A stretch of 64,000 nucleotides of DNA from Lachnoanaerobaculum sp. ICM7 (GCF_000287675.1 NZ_ALJL01000028.1:1-64000); one strand, 5' to 3'. Positions 38,256 through 48,453 are shown, counted from the stretch's first letter. The notes: generated by a model not told the origin, from the sequence alone. Translations and numbers: made by a program.

Positions 38256-39764
38256 ATGGAATTACTTGAACAATGTAAAACCTGGAATGATGACGGTGAG
38301 TATGAGAGTGTAGTTGATGCACTTGAGATATTGCCGGAGAATGCCAGAACACCTGAGATGGATTCGGAACTTGCAAGAGCTTATAACAACATTGGAGAAC
38401 CGGGGGAATATAAGTTGTTTGCGCAGGCACTTGAACTTTTAAAGCCTCATGAGGAGTACTTTAGAGGAAATCATAAGTATTATTTCAGGCTGGCATATTC
38501 ATACTATTATTTGGATGAAGACGGACTTGCCCTACACTACTTCAAAAGAGCTTTGGATTCAAAGCCGGGAGACAGTGATACCATAGAAATGATGACTTCC
38601 TGTGCCGATATGCTGTCAGAATCGGATTTAAGAATAAAAATGTCTGACAGAGTAAGTTCAATGTGGGAAGGTGTAAGCAAAGATATAAATAAGTACAACA
38701 AACTTGATAAAGACTTTTATTCAAATGCTTTGTCCATCATTGCAAAAGGTATTAAGGAAATATCAAAAAGAACCGATGCACATATAATAGGTGACAGAGC
38801 AATGGAACTTGAGGCAGGTGATGATAAATCCGATATTTTCATGCTTCAATATATACTTGATAGGATGCCGAAAGACTTAAGAGAACATGTTGATTTAAAA
38901 ATAGGTATATCACCGAAATCGGATATTCCCGATACATCTTTTTTTAACGACAGAGAGTATGATATAACAGGACTTAGATTTTTTGTCAGTGATGACAGGC
39001 AGATAGTTATCTATGCGGATGAATTCGATATGCCTCTGGAGGTGTTTGAGAAGCTCTTTATTGATATATTCGGTGAAATAGATCTGATGGCAAATGATTT
39101 TGAGTTTGATTTTGCAGATAAAGAGGATTTTGATTCTCCTAACGATGAGACTTGCAGCATAGTACTTAAATTTAAAAACAGAGAAGATTTTTTAAAGGAA
39201 TGTGTTGACTACAGAGGACTTAGAGCATGTGCCGAGAGTAAGGGCGCAAGACTAGGAATAAATGCAAAAGACTATCTTAAAATGTATTCAGGCTATCAGT
39301 TGCCGTCTATAGTAGAGGATGAAATAAGAGAGGATATATATACAGGAACTACCTGTTTACCTTCTCTTGTAAGTGAGTATATGTCCTCGAATCTGTTTGA
39401 TAAAATGCCGATAATGGATGAGTTATACAGAAACGGAGTTGCGGCCGGATTTTTCTGCTTCAGCATTGACCAAAAAAAATACTCGGATGATATGCTGGAA
39501 TATGAGTTTGAAATAATGAACTTAAGGAATCAGCTTATTGAATATATCATGAAGAGGTTGAAAGAAAAAAACAGAGAACATGATATCGCATTCCTTGAGG
39601 GTGCAACCGGTAAAAAATACGGATATCTTGATTTTTTAATATTTGGAAGTTTTATGCTTATAATGAATACTGCATGTGATTTTTTTGAAAAGAATAAAAT
39701 ACCTTTTGCAGGCTATAAAACTTTTAGAAAAATATCAAAAATAATAACTTTTGTGGAGGACTAA
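38256..39764 (+). CDS. TPR-like protein of unknown function
   Basis: A 502-residue soluble protein. Residues 1-110 look like tetratricopeptide repeats ('ELARAYNNIGEPGEYKLFAQAL', 'FRLAYSYYYLDEDGLALHYF'); the rest is acidic, with no motif that I recognise. The stop overlaps the next ATG by one base, so it is expressed with the DUF4026-like protein. The pair recurs in Firmicutes as far as I recall, but its role is unknown. Confidence 0.7.
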   Translation: MELLEQCKTWNDDGEYESVVDALEILPENARTPEMDSELARAYNNIGEPGEYKLFAQALELLKPHEEYFRGNHKYYFRLAYSYYYLDEDGLALHYFKRALDSKPGDSDTIEMMTSCADMLSESDLRIKMSDRVSSMWEGVSKDINKYNKLDKDFYSNALSIIAKGIKEISKRTDAHIIGDRAMELEAGDDKSDIFMLQYILDRMPKDLREHVDLKIGISPKSDIPDTSFFNDREYDITGLRFFVSDDRQIVIYADEFDMPLEVFEKLFIDIFGEIDLMANDFEFDFADKEDFDSPNDETCSIVLKFKNREDFLKECVDYRGLRACAESKGARLGINAKDYLKMYSGYQLPSIVEDEIREDIYTGTTCLPSLVSEYMSSNLFDKMPIMDELYRNGVAAGFFCFSIDQKKYSDDMLEYEFEIMNLRNQLIEYIMKRLKEKNREHDIAFLEGATGKKYGYLDFLIFGSFMLIMNTACDFFEKNKIPFAGYKTFRKISKIITFVED

Positions 39765-41059
39765 TGTTTAATTTTTTTAAGAAAAAGCAAAATGAGGTAG
39801 AGATACCACAGGTACAGCCTATGGCTGCATGGGAGGAAAACTCTTATATGCATGTACTTTCTGACCGAGTAGATGATGAAGATCTTAGCGGAGCCAAGAA
39901 AAGAATAGAGGCAATTGAGGGTGTAAAACTTATAGAGTTTAACGAAAGAGATGACGGATCAGGCAATCTTACATTGGAATATAAGGGTGAAGAGTATGGT
40001 GTAGGATTCTATTTTGAGGACTTTGTTTTGGAGAGTTTGTATTCTTTGCAGAACCAAAAGATTCATGATGAAGACTTTTTAGAGATAAAGGAAAAGGATT
40101 CTTCATTTGTTATTCATATGAATTTCAATAAAAATTATTTTGATTCATATCATTTACAGCTAAAGCTTATAATGGCATTTTTCCCGGATGCACTCGCTGT
40201 AGTAGATGAAAGTGCAGAGAGGCTTTTAAGTGGAAGATGGGTAAAACTTGCGGCAGAGTCAAGTGTTACACCTAATGCAGAAAGCTTATTTACAGTACAG
40301 GCAGTATTTGATGATGAGACAAAGAAAGTATGGCTTCATACACATGGTATGTGTAGAACGGGATTTTCAGAGTTTGAGCTCCTGGATATAAGCCAGGAAA
40401 ATGCAAATGATATTTATTACTTACTAAATACAGTGGCTTGCAGAGTATTGTATCAGAATGAAGCTATAGAAGATTATATATTCCTTGGGGAGTTTATAGA
40501 TGGAAATGAGATAGTTGTGGCACCACTGCCTTGGAATGTTGCTATTGAAAAATATCCTTCTACCATACTTGGAGGTCCTGCAGACAGAGTCGACAGTCAT
40601 AATACAAACAGTCAGGTTATTTTCCTGTTCTTATCAGAGGAAGATGCAAACAATGCTAAATATACAAAGCCTTCCGAGGTAGAGGAAAAGCTTATTGAAA
40701 ATCCGCTCTATTATTATACAAATGAGCAGACTGAACATATGAAGTTTATGGCAAGAGACAGATATGAACTTATGAAAAAGTCAATCCTGGAAAATCCAAG
40801 TTACAGAGCATTGATAAAGGTCGGATTACCTACAGACGGTGAGGATGGAAATCCTGATTATGAAAACCTTGAGCATATCTGGTTTGAACTTATAGAGTTT
40901 ACAGAGGAAGGATTTAAGGCGGTGCTTACACAGGCTCCATACAGGGTTGCGGCCATGAAAGAGGGCGATGAGGGTGAATATACCGTCAATGATGTAACTG
41001 ATTGGATTATTTATACAGATGAAATGAGTATAGATCCGAATACTGCATATTTATTATAA
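39764..41059 (+). CDS. DUF4026-like protein with a DUF2314-like C terminus
   Basis: A 431-residue acidic cytoplasmic protein. The body fits the DUF4026 family as I remember it; the final 90 residues ('LEHIWFELIEFTEEGFKAVL', 'GEYTVNDVTDWII') resemble DUF2314. No catalytic motif is visible. It is translationally coupled to the TPR-like gene and followed after 12 bases by yhcH. Confidence 0.6.
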   Translation: MFNFFKKKQNEVEIPQVQPMAAWEENSYMHVLSDRVDDEDLSGAKKRIEAIEGVKLIEFNERDDGSGNLTLEYKGEEYGVGFYFEDFVLESLYSLQNQKIHDEDFLEIKEKDSSFVIHMNFNKNYFDSYHLQLKLIMAFFPDALAVVDESAERLLSGRWVKLAAESSVTPNAESLFTVQAVFDDETKKVWLHTHGMCRTGFSEFELLDISQENANDIYYLLNTVACRVLYQNEAIEDYIFLGEFIDGNEIVVAPLPWNVAIEKYPSTILGGPADRVDSHNTNSQVIFLFLSEEDANNAKYTKPSEVEEKLIENPLYYYTNEQTEHMKFMARDRYELMKKSILENPSYRALIKVGLPTDGEDGNPDYENLEHIWFELIEFTEEGFKAVLTQAPYRVAAMKEGDEGEYTVNDVTDWIIYTDEMSIDPNTAYLL

Positions 41060-41071
41060 AGGGGTGGGGGT

Positions 41072-41524
41072 ATGTTTTTTACAAACATAAAGCTTGCTGA
41101 GAAGTATAATTATTTAAATGAAAAGTTTTTGGCCGCATATGACTGGTTAAGAAACAATGATTTAAAGGCGTTGGAGCCGGGGAAGTATGAAATAATGGGC
41201 GATGATGTTGTCGCAAATATACAAGTATACGATACATTGCCTGTTGAAGAAAAAAGATTTGAGGCACATGATAAATTTTTTGATATCCAGTGTCTGGTGG
41301 AGGGTGTTGAATTTTTCGGAGTATGCAGTAGAGACTCTCTTAAAGTAATTGAAAGTATACCTGAAAAAGATGTAGTGTTCTACGATAAACCGGAGGTATA
41401 CGGACATGTTATACTTTATCCGGGAGATTTTATAGTAGTAGCTCCGGAAGATGCACATATGCCCGGATGTGCACTTACTGCTCCTGCAGCTGCAAAAAAG
41501 GTGGTTGTAAAAGTAAGAGTATGA
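41072..41524 (+). CDS. YhcH/YjgK/YiaL (EbgC-like) family protein
   Basis: A 150-residue cupin-like protein of the DUF386 family, with 'FEAHDKFFDIQCLVEGVEF' and 'DFIVVAPEDAHMPG' carrying the metal-ligand His and Glu residues. Members include the sialic-acid-related YhcH and the anomerase-like EbgC. Its stop overlaps the next start (ATGA), an unusual pairing with an amino acid transporter. Confidence 0.88.
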   Translation: MFFTNIKLAEKYNYLNEKFLAAYDWLRNNDLKALEPGKYEIMGDDVVANIQVYDTLPVEEKRFEAHDKFFDIQCLVEGVEFFGVCSRDSLKVIESIPEKDVVFYDKPEVYGHVILYPGDFIVVAPEDAHMPGCALTAPAAAKKVVVKVRV

Positions 41525-42837
41525 TAAAAAAAGGTTTTTTAATCGGGCTGTTACTTTTCGGTATATTTTTTGGGGCGGGGAATCTGATTTTTCCTGCGGA
41601 ACTTGGGTTTAGAGCCGGAGAGAATTTCTATCCTGCCATACTCGGTTTTGTATTATCAGGTGTAGGCATTGCGATAATTACCTTGGTACTTGGCACTATG
41701 GTAAAAGGCGGGTATAAAAATGAGATCAGCATAAAGGTGGACCCACATTACGCAACAGCCTATTTGACGTTACTCTACCTTGCTATCGGACCCTTCTTTG
41801 CAATACCGAGAACGGCAGGAACTTCATTTTCCATTGGAATAGCTCCTGTGACCGGCAATGGAAGATTGCCGCTACTTATATTCAGTGCAATTTATTTTTT
41901 ATTTGCATATCTTATAGCCATCAATCCTTCAAAGTTAATGGATAGAGTAGGTAAGATACTTACTCCTATGTTTGCAATGCTGATAATTATTCTTATAGTG
42001 ATTGGAAATATGAATTTCCATGCTATAAATCAGGGTGAGATGAGTGGTGTAATGTCGGCATTAAAAACCGGATTTCTTGAAGGCTATAATACTTTGGATG
42101 CACTGGCTGCAGTAAGTTTTTGTCTGATTGCCACTTCGAGTATAAAGACTTTCGGATTTTCTTCAAAGAAGGAATATATAAAGATAATGACTGTAGTGGG
42201 TATAGTAACAACTATATTCTTCAGTACACTTTACATAGGTCTTGGAGCATTGGGAAATAAATTCGGTATACCTGCAGATGTATTGGCAGATCCTGACACA
42301 AATATAGGAACTTATATATTGTCAAAAAGCTCATATGAGCTCTTTGGTAGCTTCGGACAGGTGTTTTTGGGTGCAATGACTATACTTACCTGCTTTACAA
42401 CTACTGCAGGTCTTATAGTAGTGGTTTCTGAGTATTTTGTGGATACGTTCCCAAGATTTAAGTATAAAACATATGTGAATATATTTACTCTTATAGGATT
42501 TGCTATGTCAAACTTCGGACTTAATACTATAATTAAGATATCGGTGCCTGTACTTAGAATTTTATATCCTATTACAATAGTTATGGTTGCAATAATTATC
42601 TTAAATAAATTTGTAAGACTTTCAAAGTCGGGTATGGCAATTACAATGATTCTAACAACTGTTTTTTCAGGAATAGAAGTAATGGGAAGTGTCTTAAAAG
42701 TGAAGTCAATAAACTCTATTATGGCTCTGTTCATAGGAGGAGATTCCGGATTTTTCTGGATTAATATTGCTGTTTTGGGAATAGTATTATCACTTTTACT
42801 GAAAGATAAAATAAAGGGCGATAGCTTTGAAATATAA
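41521..42837 (+). CDS. brnQ: Branched-chain amino acid transporter, BrnQ type
   Basis: A 438-residue protein with twelve predicted helices. The N terminus 'LLFGIFFGAGNLIFPAELG' is the family signature; 'AIPRTAGTSFSIGIAPV' follows. It takes up Leu, Ile or Val with sodium. I start at ATG 41521, which overlaps the yhcH stop; the frame is open further upstream but inside yhcH. Confidence 0.93.
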   Translation: MIKKGFLIGLLLFGIFFGAGNLIFPAELGFRAGENFYPAILGFVLSGVGIAIITLVLGTMVKGGYKNEISIKVDPHYATAYLTLLYLAIGPFFAIPRTAGTSFSIGIAPVTGNGRLPLLIFSAIYFLFAYLIAINPSKLMDRVGKILTPMFAMLIIILIVIGNMNFHAINQGEMSGVMSALKTGFLEGYNTLDALAAVSFCLIATSSIKTFGFSSKKEYIKIMTVVGIVTTIFFSTLYIGLGALGNKFGIPADVLADPDTNIGTYILSKSSYELFGSFGQVFLGAMTILTCFTTTAGLIVVVSEYFVDTFPRFKYKTYVNIFTLIGFAMSNFGLNTIIKISVPVLRILYPITIVMVAIIILNKFVRLSKSGMAITMILTTVFSGIEVMGSVLKVKSINSIMALFIGGDSGFFWINIAVLGIVLSLLLKDKIKGDSFEI

Positions 42838-42841
42838 AAAT

Positions 42842-42880
42842 GAGCTGTTATAGGGAAGACCTTATAACAGCTCGTTTTTT
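42842..42880 (+). terminator. Bidirectional terminator between brnQ and the MBL gene
   Basis: An 11-bp stem GAGCTGTTATA / TATAACAGCTC, followed by six T on the plus strand and preceded by A-rich sequence (T on the minus strand). It separates convergent genes. Confidence 0.92.
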
Positions 42881-43709
42881 AGAATCTTAAAACTTTCATA
42901 GATGTTGCTTCATGTGATGCAAGACTGTAGGCACAGTTCTTATCAAGGGATTCCATTCTTACCCATTCAAGGGAACGCATGGTTGCTTCTTTATCAACTG
43001 TAACAGCAGGAGGAGCAAGCTCTTTCCATGCAAGTTCTCCGTATCCGGCATCAGAGTACAATAAAGTAAATTTGTTATTTTCAGATGTTACTTTTACTCC
43101 AAACATTCCTGCGGAATGTCCGTAAAGCTTCATAAGTATAATGGAGCCGTCGCCTAAGAGATCCAAAGATTTTTCAAAAGGACCTTCTTTGCCGTTCCAG
43201 TCAAAAATTGAAATATTTGCATTCTTCCACCAGCTTCTGGAATATCTTAAAGGATTTTTTACAGCAGCCTTTGCCTCATCTCTGGAAACAAGTATCTTTG
43301 TTTCTGAAGAAAAGTCTGCAACACCGCTGACATTTTCAAAGTCCAGATGTGTAAGAAGCACGTAGTCAATATCTTTTGGTGAAAGATTCAACTCTTCAAG
43401 TCTTGAAACAAGTGAAGAATCCTTTGGCAAATGAAAGCGTGTGGAAGCAAAGGTGAGAGGTGCTTTTATAGCTTTCAACTGCTTGTCAAAGCTAAGTGGT
43501 TCTTCAGATTCCAGCTCTCTTTTTATGCCTGTGTCTACAAGAATATTTTTGTTACCGGTTTGTATAAGGAATGAAAGTACCGGAATATTTACTCTATCAT
43601 CACTTTTAAGTAATAAACCATGTGTCTGCGGATTAAAGCCGGTGTTTCCATTATATGCAAGAGAAGGAGCTACCATCACTTCTCCGGTTTGTAATATATG
43701 TATTTTCAT
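42879..43709 (-). CDS. Metallo-beta-lactamase-fold protein with altered metal ligands
   Basis: A 276-residue protein of the AHL-lactonase-like MBL group; the start at 43709 begins 'MKIHILQTGEVMVAPSLAYN'. The usual THxHxDH motif reads 'THLDFEN', so the second His is Asp and the Asp-His pair is Glu-Asn. The later ligands 'GHSAGMFGV', 'YSDAGYG' and 'ASHEAT' are kept. The enzyme may bind one metal only or have lost hydrolase activity. A longer frame upstream lacks a ribosome site. Confidence 0.75.
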   Translation of the reverse strand: MKIHILQTGEVMVAPSLAYNGNTGFNPQTHGLLLKSDDRVNIPVLSFLIQTGNKNILVDTGIKRELESEEPLSFDKQLKAIKAPLTFASTRFHLPKDSSLVSRLEELNLSPKDIDYVLLTHLDFENVSGVADFSSETKILVSRDEAKAAVKNPLRYSRSWWKNANISIFDWNGKEGPFEKSLDLLGDGSIILMKLYGHSAGMFGVKVTSENNKFTLLYSDAGYGELAWKELAPPAVTVDKEATMRSLEWVRMESLDKNCAYSLASHEATSMKVLRF

Positions 43710-43853
43710 AAATAACCATACCTTAAATTTATTTTTAGTTGTTTCAAATACTATTATACAAAACATAATAGCCAAGGTCAAACTTAATATATTTTTTGGT
43801 TGCTAAGACTTACCTCATTACGTATAATTATAGAAATGTGAGGTAAGAGAGAA

Positions 43854-44480
43854 ATGACAAAAAAGAAAAAAGACGGTGGAAGTTTGCTGAAAAAACTGCT
43901 TTGGTGGCTTCCGATAATAATACTTGGCTTAATGTTTGCTCTGGGTGCATGCACAAGGCAGGAAGCAAAGAAAGAGAGCGCGAAAACAGAAAGCTCTAAG
44001 ATAGAAAGTTCTAAAACGGAAAGCGTCAAAGACGGAAAAAATCAAAGTAAAGATTCGACAAGCAAAGAAGATACTACCACGATTGCCGAGTCTGAAGAAG
44101 AAACGCTTCAAGAAAGCGTAACAGAAAAAGAAGTACAGGTAGAAGAAAACGGAAATTATACTTCCAAGGAAGAAGTTGCACTATACATTCATACTTATGG
44201 AAAACTTCCGGTAAACTATATTACAAAAAAAGAAGCACAGGATATGGGATGGGATCCTTCAAAGGGAAATCTCTCAGATATACTGCCGGGAATGAGTATA
44301 GGCGGAAGTGCTTTCGGAAATTATGAGGGCGCACTCCCAAGAGCAAACGGAAGAAGATATTTTGAATGTGATATTGATTATGACGGTGGATACAGAGGTG
44401 CCAAAAGGCTTGTTTATTCAAATGACGGCCTGGTATTCTACACAGAAGATCATTACAATACTTTCGAACAAATATATTAG
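43854..44480 (+). CDS. Barnase-like ribonuclease, predicted lipoprotein
   Basis: A 208-residue protein. Residues 14-32 are a membrane/signal segment ending in 'LGAC', so Cys33 may be lipidated; 35-100 is a Ser/Lys/Glu-rich linker; about 101-208 is a barnase domain ('YIHTYGKLPVNYITKKEAQ', 'GNLSDILPG'). Catalytic equivalents are present at the exact barnase spacing: Lys125 (K27), Glu171 (E73), Arg181 (R83), Arg185 (R87) and His200 (H102). The phosphate/barstar-binding R59 is Tyr157. A barstar gene follows after 10 bases. Barnase is normally secreted free; membrane anchoring is unusual. Confidence 0.93.
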   Translation: MTKKKKDGGSLLKKLLWWLPIIILGLMFALGACTRQEAKKESAKTESSKIESSKTESVKDGKNQSKDSTSKEDTTTIAESEEETLQESVTEKEVQVEENGNYTSKEEVALYIHTYGKLPVNYITKKEAQDMGWDPSKGNLSDILPGMSIGGSAFGNYEGALPRANGRRYFECDIDYDGGYRGAKRLVYSNDGLVFYTEDHYNTFEQIY

Positions 44481-44490
44481 GGAAAATTAA

Positions 44491-44769
44491 ATGAATAATA
44501 TAACTTTGAAATTAGATAAATTTAGCGGTAAAAATGAGATACATAATTATTTGAAAAAGAAAATGAAATTTCCTGATTATTACGGCGGAAATCTTGATGC
44601 ACTTTATGATTGTCTGACAGATATAAGTACAGATACAGCTGTAGATATAAGATATGATGAGGAAAATGATATGCAAAGAGCCGTGCTTGAAGTATTCAGT
44701 GATGCAGTGGCTACAAATACACATTTGGCTATAATAAAAACAAAGGTAAATAAGAAAAAGCAATTGTAA
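44491..44769 (+). CDS. Barstar-like ribonuclease inhibitor
   Basis: A 92-residue cytoplasmic protein with the barstar signature 'FPDYYGGNLDALYDCL'. The two key Asp residues that plug the barnase active site (D35 and D39 in barstar) are kept, while W38 is Tyr. It protects the producer from the ribonuclease encoded just upstream. Confidence 0.92.
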   Translation: MNNITLKLDKFSGKNEIHNYLKKKMKFPDYYGGNLDALYDCLTDISTDTAVDIRYDEENDMQRAVLEVFSDAVATNTHLAIIKTKVNKKKQL

Positions 44770-44800
44770 GTTCGTTTTGAAATTTTAGATTGGAGAATAG

Positions 44801-46522
44801 ATGGAGTCAAAGTGGATGCTTTATACAAAGCGGGCTGAGTTTGAAAAAATATCAGCCCGTTTTAATATTTCACCGGTATTGGCAAGGATTATAATAAACA
44901 GGGATATAAAGGAAGAAGATTTTACGATATTTCTTCAAAATGATATGAGCCTTATGCATAATCCGAAAGACTTGACCGGCATAAATGAGGCTTATGATAT
45001 CATAACGGAAGAAATAAATGCAGGAAAAAAGATAAGAGTAGTAGGAGACTATGATATAGACGGAGTATGCTCGTCTTATATTCTGGTAAGATCATTAAAA
45101 TATTTCGGAGCAAATGTAGATGTTAGGATACCGGACAGAATAAAGGACGGTTACGGAATCAATGATAATATAATAAATGAAGCCGCAAATGACGGAGTGG
45201 ATATGATTATTACCTGTGATAACGGTATTGCGGCACATTCTCAGATGGAGCTTGCAAGAAAACTTGGAATTAAAGTAATTATCACCGATCATCATGAGGT
45301 GTATCAAGAGAATGATAAAGATCTTTTACCTGTTGCAAATGTAGTAATAAATCCGAAAAGAAGTGATTGTGAATATCCTTTCAAGAGTATATGCGGAGGT
45401 CTGGTGGCATATAAGCTTATGGAATATATTTATGAGAAGCGAAATAACACAAAAAAGATTTATGATGATCCGGAGCTTAAAGATCTCTTAGAAGTAGCGG
45501 CTATAGCTACTGTCGGAGATGTTATGCCGTTAATTGATGAAAACAGGATATTGGTAAAAAACGGGCTGAAAAGTTTGATGAATACAAATAATCTTGGGCT
45601 TCAGGCTCTTATAAGGGCTACAGGTATGGAGGGTAAAAAACTCAGTGCGTACAGTATCGGATTTGTACTAGGACCATGCCTAAATGCCGGAGGAAGACTT
45701 GAAAATGCTCTGATTGCACTTAATATGTTTATGGCTGAAAGTAAAGAAGAAGCGGATGAATATGCCGCTCATTTAAAGGAATTAAATGACGAGCGAAAAG
45801 ACCTTACATTAAAGAATGTAAAAAGAGCTATAGAGATTGCAGAAAATGAATATATAGATGATGATATTCTTGTAATACATTTAGATGATTGTCATGAATC
45901 AATTGCCGGAATAATAGCCGGAAGAGTAAGAGAGGCTCTTGGAAAACCGACTATCATACTTACGGAAGCCTTCGGAGAGGAAGATATGATAAAGGGATCT
46001 GGCAGGTCTATAGAAAGCTACAACATGTTTGAAGCACTATATGAAGTCAAAGATGTATTTGTAAAATTCGGCGGACATCATATGGCTGCCGGAATGAGCC
46101 TTGAAAAGAACAGGCTTGATGAGTTTAGAAACAGGCTTAATATGAATTCAAAACTTTGTGAAGAGGATTTTGTGCAAAAGATCTGGATAGATATTGCTCT
46201 TCCGTTTTCATATTTGAACCTCGATTTCGTGAGAGAACTTGAAAAACTTGAGCCTTTTGGAAATAAGAATGAAAAACCCAAGTTTGCCAGAAAAGATATA
46301 AAAGTACTTTCAAAAAAGGTACTCGGAAAGAACAAAAATGTTGTAAAGATGCTTTTGGAAGATACAGACGGGACTGTAGTGGAGGGAATCTATTTCGGTG
46401 ACGGTGAAGAGTTCTTTGAAGACATAAAGGAAAGAAAAGAGATAGATATTATATATTATCCTGATATTAATGAGTATAATGGAAGAGAAAGCCTGCAGAT
46501 AGTTATAAGTAATTATAGGTAA
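44801..46522 (+). CDS. recJ: Single-stranded-DNA exonuclease RecJ
   Basis: A 573-residue DHH-family 5'-3' exonuclease used in recombination and repair. Motifs are 'VVGDYDIDG' (about 80-88), 'ITCDNGI', the DHH at 163-165 and the DHHA1 'GGHHMAAGM'. The C-terminal OB-fold is present. It lies 31 bases after barstar and may be part of the same transcript. The length is typical of shorter Firmicutes RecJ. Confidence 0.93.
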   Translation: MESKWMLYTKRAEFEKISARFNISPVLARIIINRDIKEEDFTIFLQNDMSLMHNPKDLTGINEAYDIITEEINAGKKIRVVGDYDIDGVCSSYILVRSLKYFGANVDVRIPDRIKDGYGINDNIINEAANDGVDMIITCDNGIAAHSQMELARKLGIKVIITDHHEVYQENDKDLLPVANVVINPKRSDCEYPFKSICGGLVAYKLMEYIYEKRNNTKKIYDDPELKDLLEVAAIATVGDVMPLIDENRILVKNGLKSLMNTNNLGLQALIRATGMEGKKLSAYSIGFVLGPCLNAGGRLENALIALNMFMAESKEEADEYAAHLKELNDERKDLTLKNVKRAIEIAENEYIDDDILVIHLDDCHESIAGIIAGRVREALGKPTIILTEAFGEEDMIKGSGRSIESYNMFEALYEVKDVFVKFGGHHMAAGMSLEKNRLDEFRNRLNMNSKLCEEDFVQKIWIDIALPFSYLNLDFVRELEKLEPFGNKNEKPKFARKDIKVLSKKVLGKNKNVVKMLLEDTDGTVVEGIYFGDGEEFFEDIKERKEIDIIYYPDINEYNGRESLQIVISNYR

Positions 46523-46601
46523 AAACATATAGCAAAGAGATTTGATTTATTGTATACTTTCATAGACAACAGCAATATAGTTGTAGTTAGGAGATAAAGA
46601 T

Positions 46602-47849
46602 ATGGTTAATGAAGTGATGAACTTTTTAAAGGAACTTGACCCTGAGGTTGGCATTGCGGTAGAAAAAGAGGCAAACAGACAGAGAAGAAATCTTGAGCTT
46701 ATTGCATCTGAAAACATTGTATCCGAAGCTGTAATGATGGCAATGGGAACAGTCCTTACAAATAAATATGCCGAAGGATATCCCGGGAAGAGATATTACG
46801 GCGGATGTGAAGATGTAGATATAGTAGAGAGTATTGCAATTGAGAGAGCAAAGAAGCTTTTCGGCTGTGACTATGCAAATGTACAACCACACTCGGGAGC
46901 ACAGGCAAATATGGCTGTATTTTTGGCAATGCTTGAGGCCGGGGATACAGTGCTTGGAATGAATTTGAATCATGGAGGACATTTGACACATGGTTCAGCT
47001 GTAAACTTTTCAGGAAAATATTTTAATATAGTACCTTACGGTGTAAATGATGAAGGCTTTATAGACTATGATGAGCTTGAAAAGATTGCCATCGAGTGTA
47101 AGCCGAAAATGATAATAGCAGGTGCAAGTGCATATGCAAGAACTATCGACTTTAAGAGATTCAGAGAAGTTGCAGATAAGGTGGGTGCATATCTTATGGT
47201 TGATATGGCTCATATTGCGGGACTTGTAGCTGCAGGACTTCATCCATCACCTATCGGAATTGCTGACGTTGTAACTACAACAACACATAAGACACTTAGA
47301 GGACCGAGAGGCGGACTTATTTTGGCAAACAAGGAAGCCGCTGAGAAATTTAACTTTAATAAGGCTGTATTCCCGGGAATACAGGGCGGTCCGCTTGAGC
47401 ACGTAATAGCATCAAAGGCTGTATGCTTCGGTGAGGCTCTAAAGCCTGAATTTAAGACATATCAGGAGCAGATAGTAAAGAATGCCAAGGCATTGGCTGA
47501 TGCTTTGATAGCTGAGGGATTCAATATCCTTACAGGAGGTACAGACAATCATTTGATGTTGCTTGATCTTAGAGGTACAGGTGTTACCGGAAAGGAACTT
47601 CAAAATAAATGTGATGAAGTATATATTACTTTGAACAAGAACACTGTCCCAAATGATCCTGAGAGTCCTTTTACAACAAGTGGAGTAAGAATAGGTACTC
47701 CTGCCGTAACAAGCAGAGGACTTGTGGAAGAGGATATGAAGACTATAGCAAGACTTATCAGAATGACTGCATTTGAGTTTGATACAAAGGCAGATGAGAT
47801 AAGAGCTGAAGTTACAAAGCTTATGGATAAGTATCCTATCTATAAATAA
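46602..47849 (+). CDS. glyA: Serine hydroxymethyltransferase
   Basis: A 415-residue PLP enzyme that makes glycine and 5,10-methylene-tetrahydrofolate from serine. The PLP-binding Lys is in '[13 protein letters not shown]'; '[14 protein letters not shown]' and '[12 protein letters not shown]' are typical. AGGAG precedes the ATG. Confidence 0.97.
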   Translation: MVNEVMNFLKELDPEVGIAVEKEANRQRRNLELIASENIVSEAVMMAMGTVLTNKYAEGYPGKRYYGGCEDVDIVESIAIERAKKLFGCDYANVQPHSGAQANMAVFLAMLEAGDTVLGMNLNHGGHLTHGSAVNFSGKYFNIVPYGVNDEGFIDYDELEKIAIECKPKMIIAGASAYARTIDFKRFREVADKVGAYLMVDMAHIAGLVAAGLHPSPIGIADVVTTTTHKTLRGPRGGLILANKEAAEKFNFNKAVFPGIQGGPLEHVIASKAVCFGEALKPEFKTYQEQIVKNAKALADALIAEGFNILTGGTDNHLMLLDLRGTGVTGKELQNKCDEVYITLNKNTVPNDPESPFTTSGVRIGTPAVTSRGLVEEDMKTIARLIRMTAFEFDTKADEIRAEVTKLMDKYPIYK

Positions 47850-47910
47850 TATTGTAAATATTTCAGAAAGGCCGGCCCAATAGATATTTTGGGACGATTT
47901 GGTGTGTATT

Positions 47911-48435
47911 ATGAAAGAATTAAAGGACTATGTAAGAAGTATCCCTGATTTTCCGGAGCCGGGAATCATATTTAGAGATGTTACCACTATATTACAGGAT
48001 CCCGACGGACTTGCCCTGAGCATAGACGGCTTGAGAGCCGAGATCAAAGATCTTGATTATGATCTTATCTTGGGCCCTGAATCAAGAGGCTTCATCTTCG
48101 GTGTACCTGTAGCCTATGCAGAGCATAAGGCTTTTATCCCTGTAAGAAAAAAAGGTAAGCTCCCATGTGAGACTGTAAGCATGGATTACGATCTGGAATA
48201 TGGCAAGGCTACAATAGAAATTCATAAGGATGCTATAAAGCCGGGCGACAAGGTTGTTATAATAGACGATTTGATAGCTACAGGCGGTACAATAGAGGCT
48301 ATTACAAAACTTGTTGAAAGTCTTGGCGGTGAAATCGTAAAGATTGTATTTGTAATGGAGCTTGAGGGACTTAATGGCAGAGAAAAGCTTTCAAAATACA
48401 ATATTGCCAGCCTTATAAAGTATGAGGGGAAATAA
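47911..48435 (+). CDS. apt: Adenine phosphoribosyltransferase
   Basis: A 174-residue enzyme for adenine salvage. The PRPP-binding motif is 'VVIIDDLIATGGT' and the N-terminal 'IPDFPEPGIIFRDVTTIL' is characteristic. I start at ATG 47911, matching the usual length; the ribosome site is weak, and the frame opens at TTG 47899. Confidence 0.95.
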   Translation: MKELKDYVRSIPDFPEPGIIFRDVTTILQDPDGLALSIDGLRAEIKDLDYDLILGPESRGFIFGVPVAYAEHKAFIPVRKKGKLPCETVSMDYDLEYGKATIEIHKDAIKPGDKVVIIDDLIATGGTIEAITKLVESLGGEIVKIVFVMELEGLNGREKLSKYNIASLIKYEGK

Positions 48436-48453
48436 AAATTGAAATAGTATATG

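Noticed and set aside
43710-43781. Longer N terminus for the MBL-fold protein
   Set aside because: The upstream extension has no ribosome site and does not match the family start, which begins at the Met at 43709.
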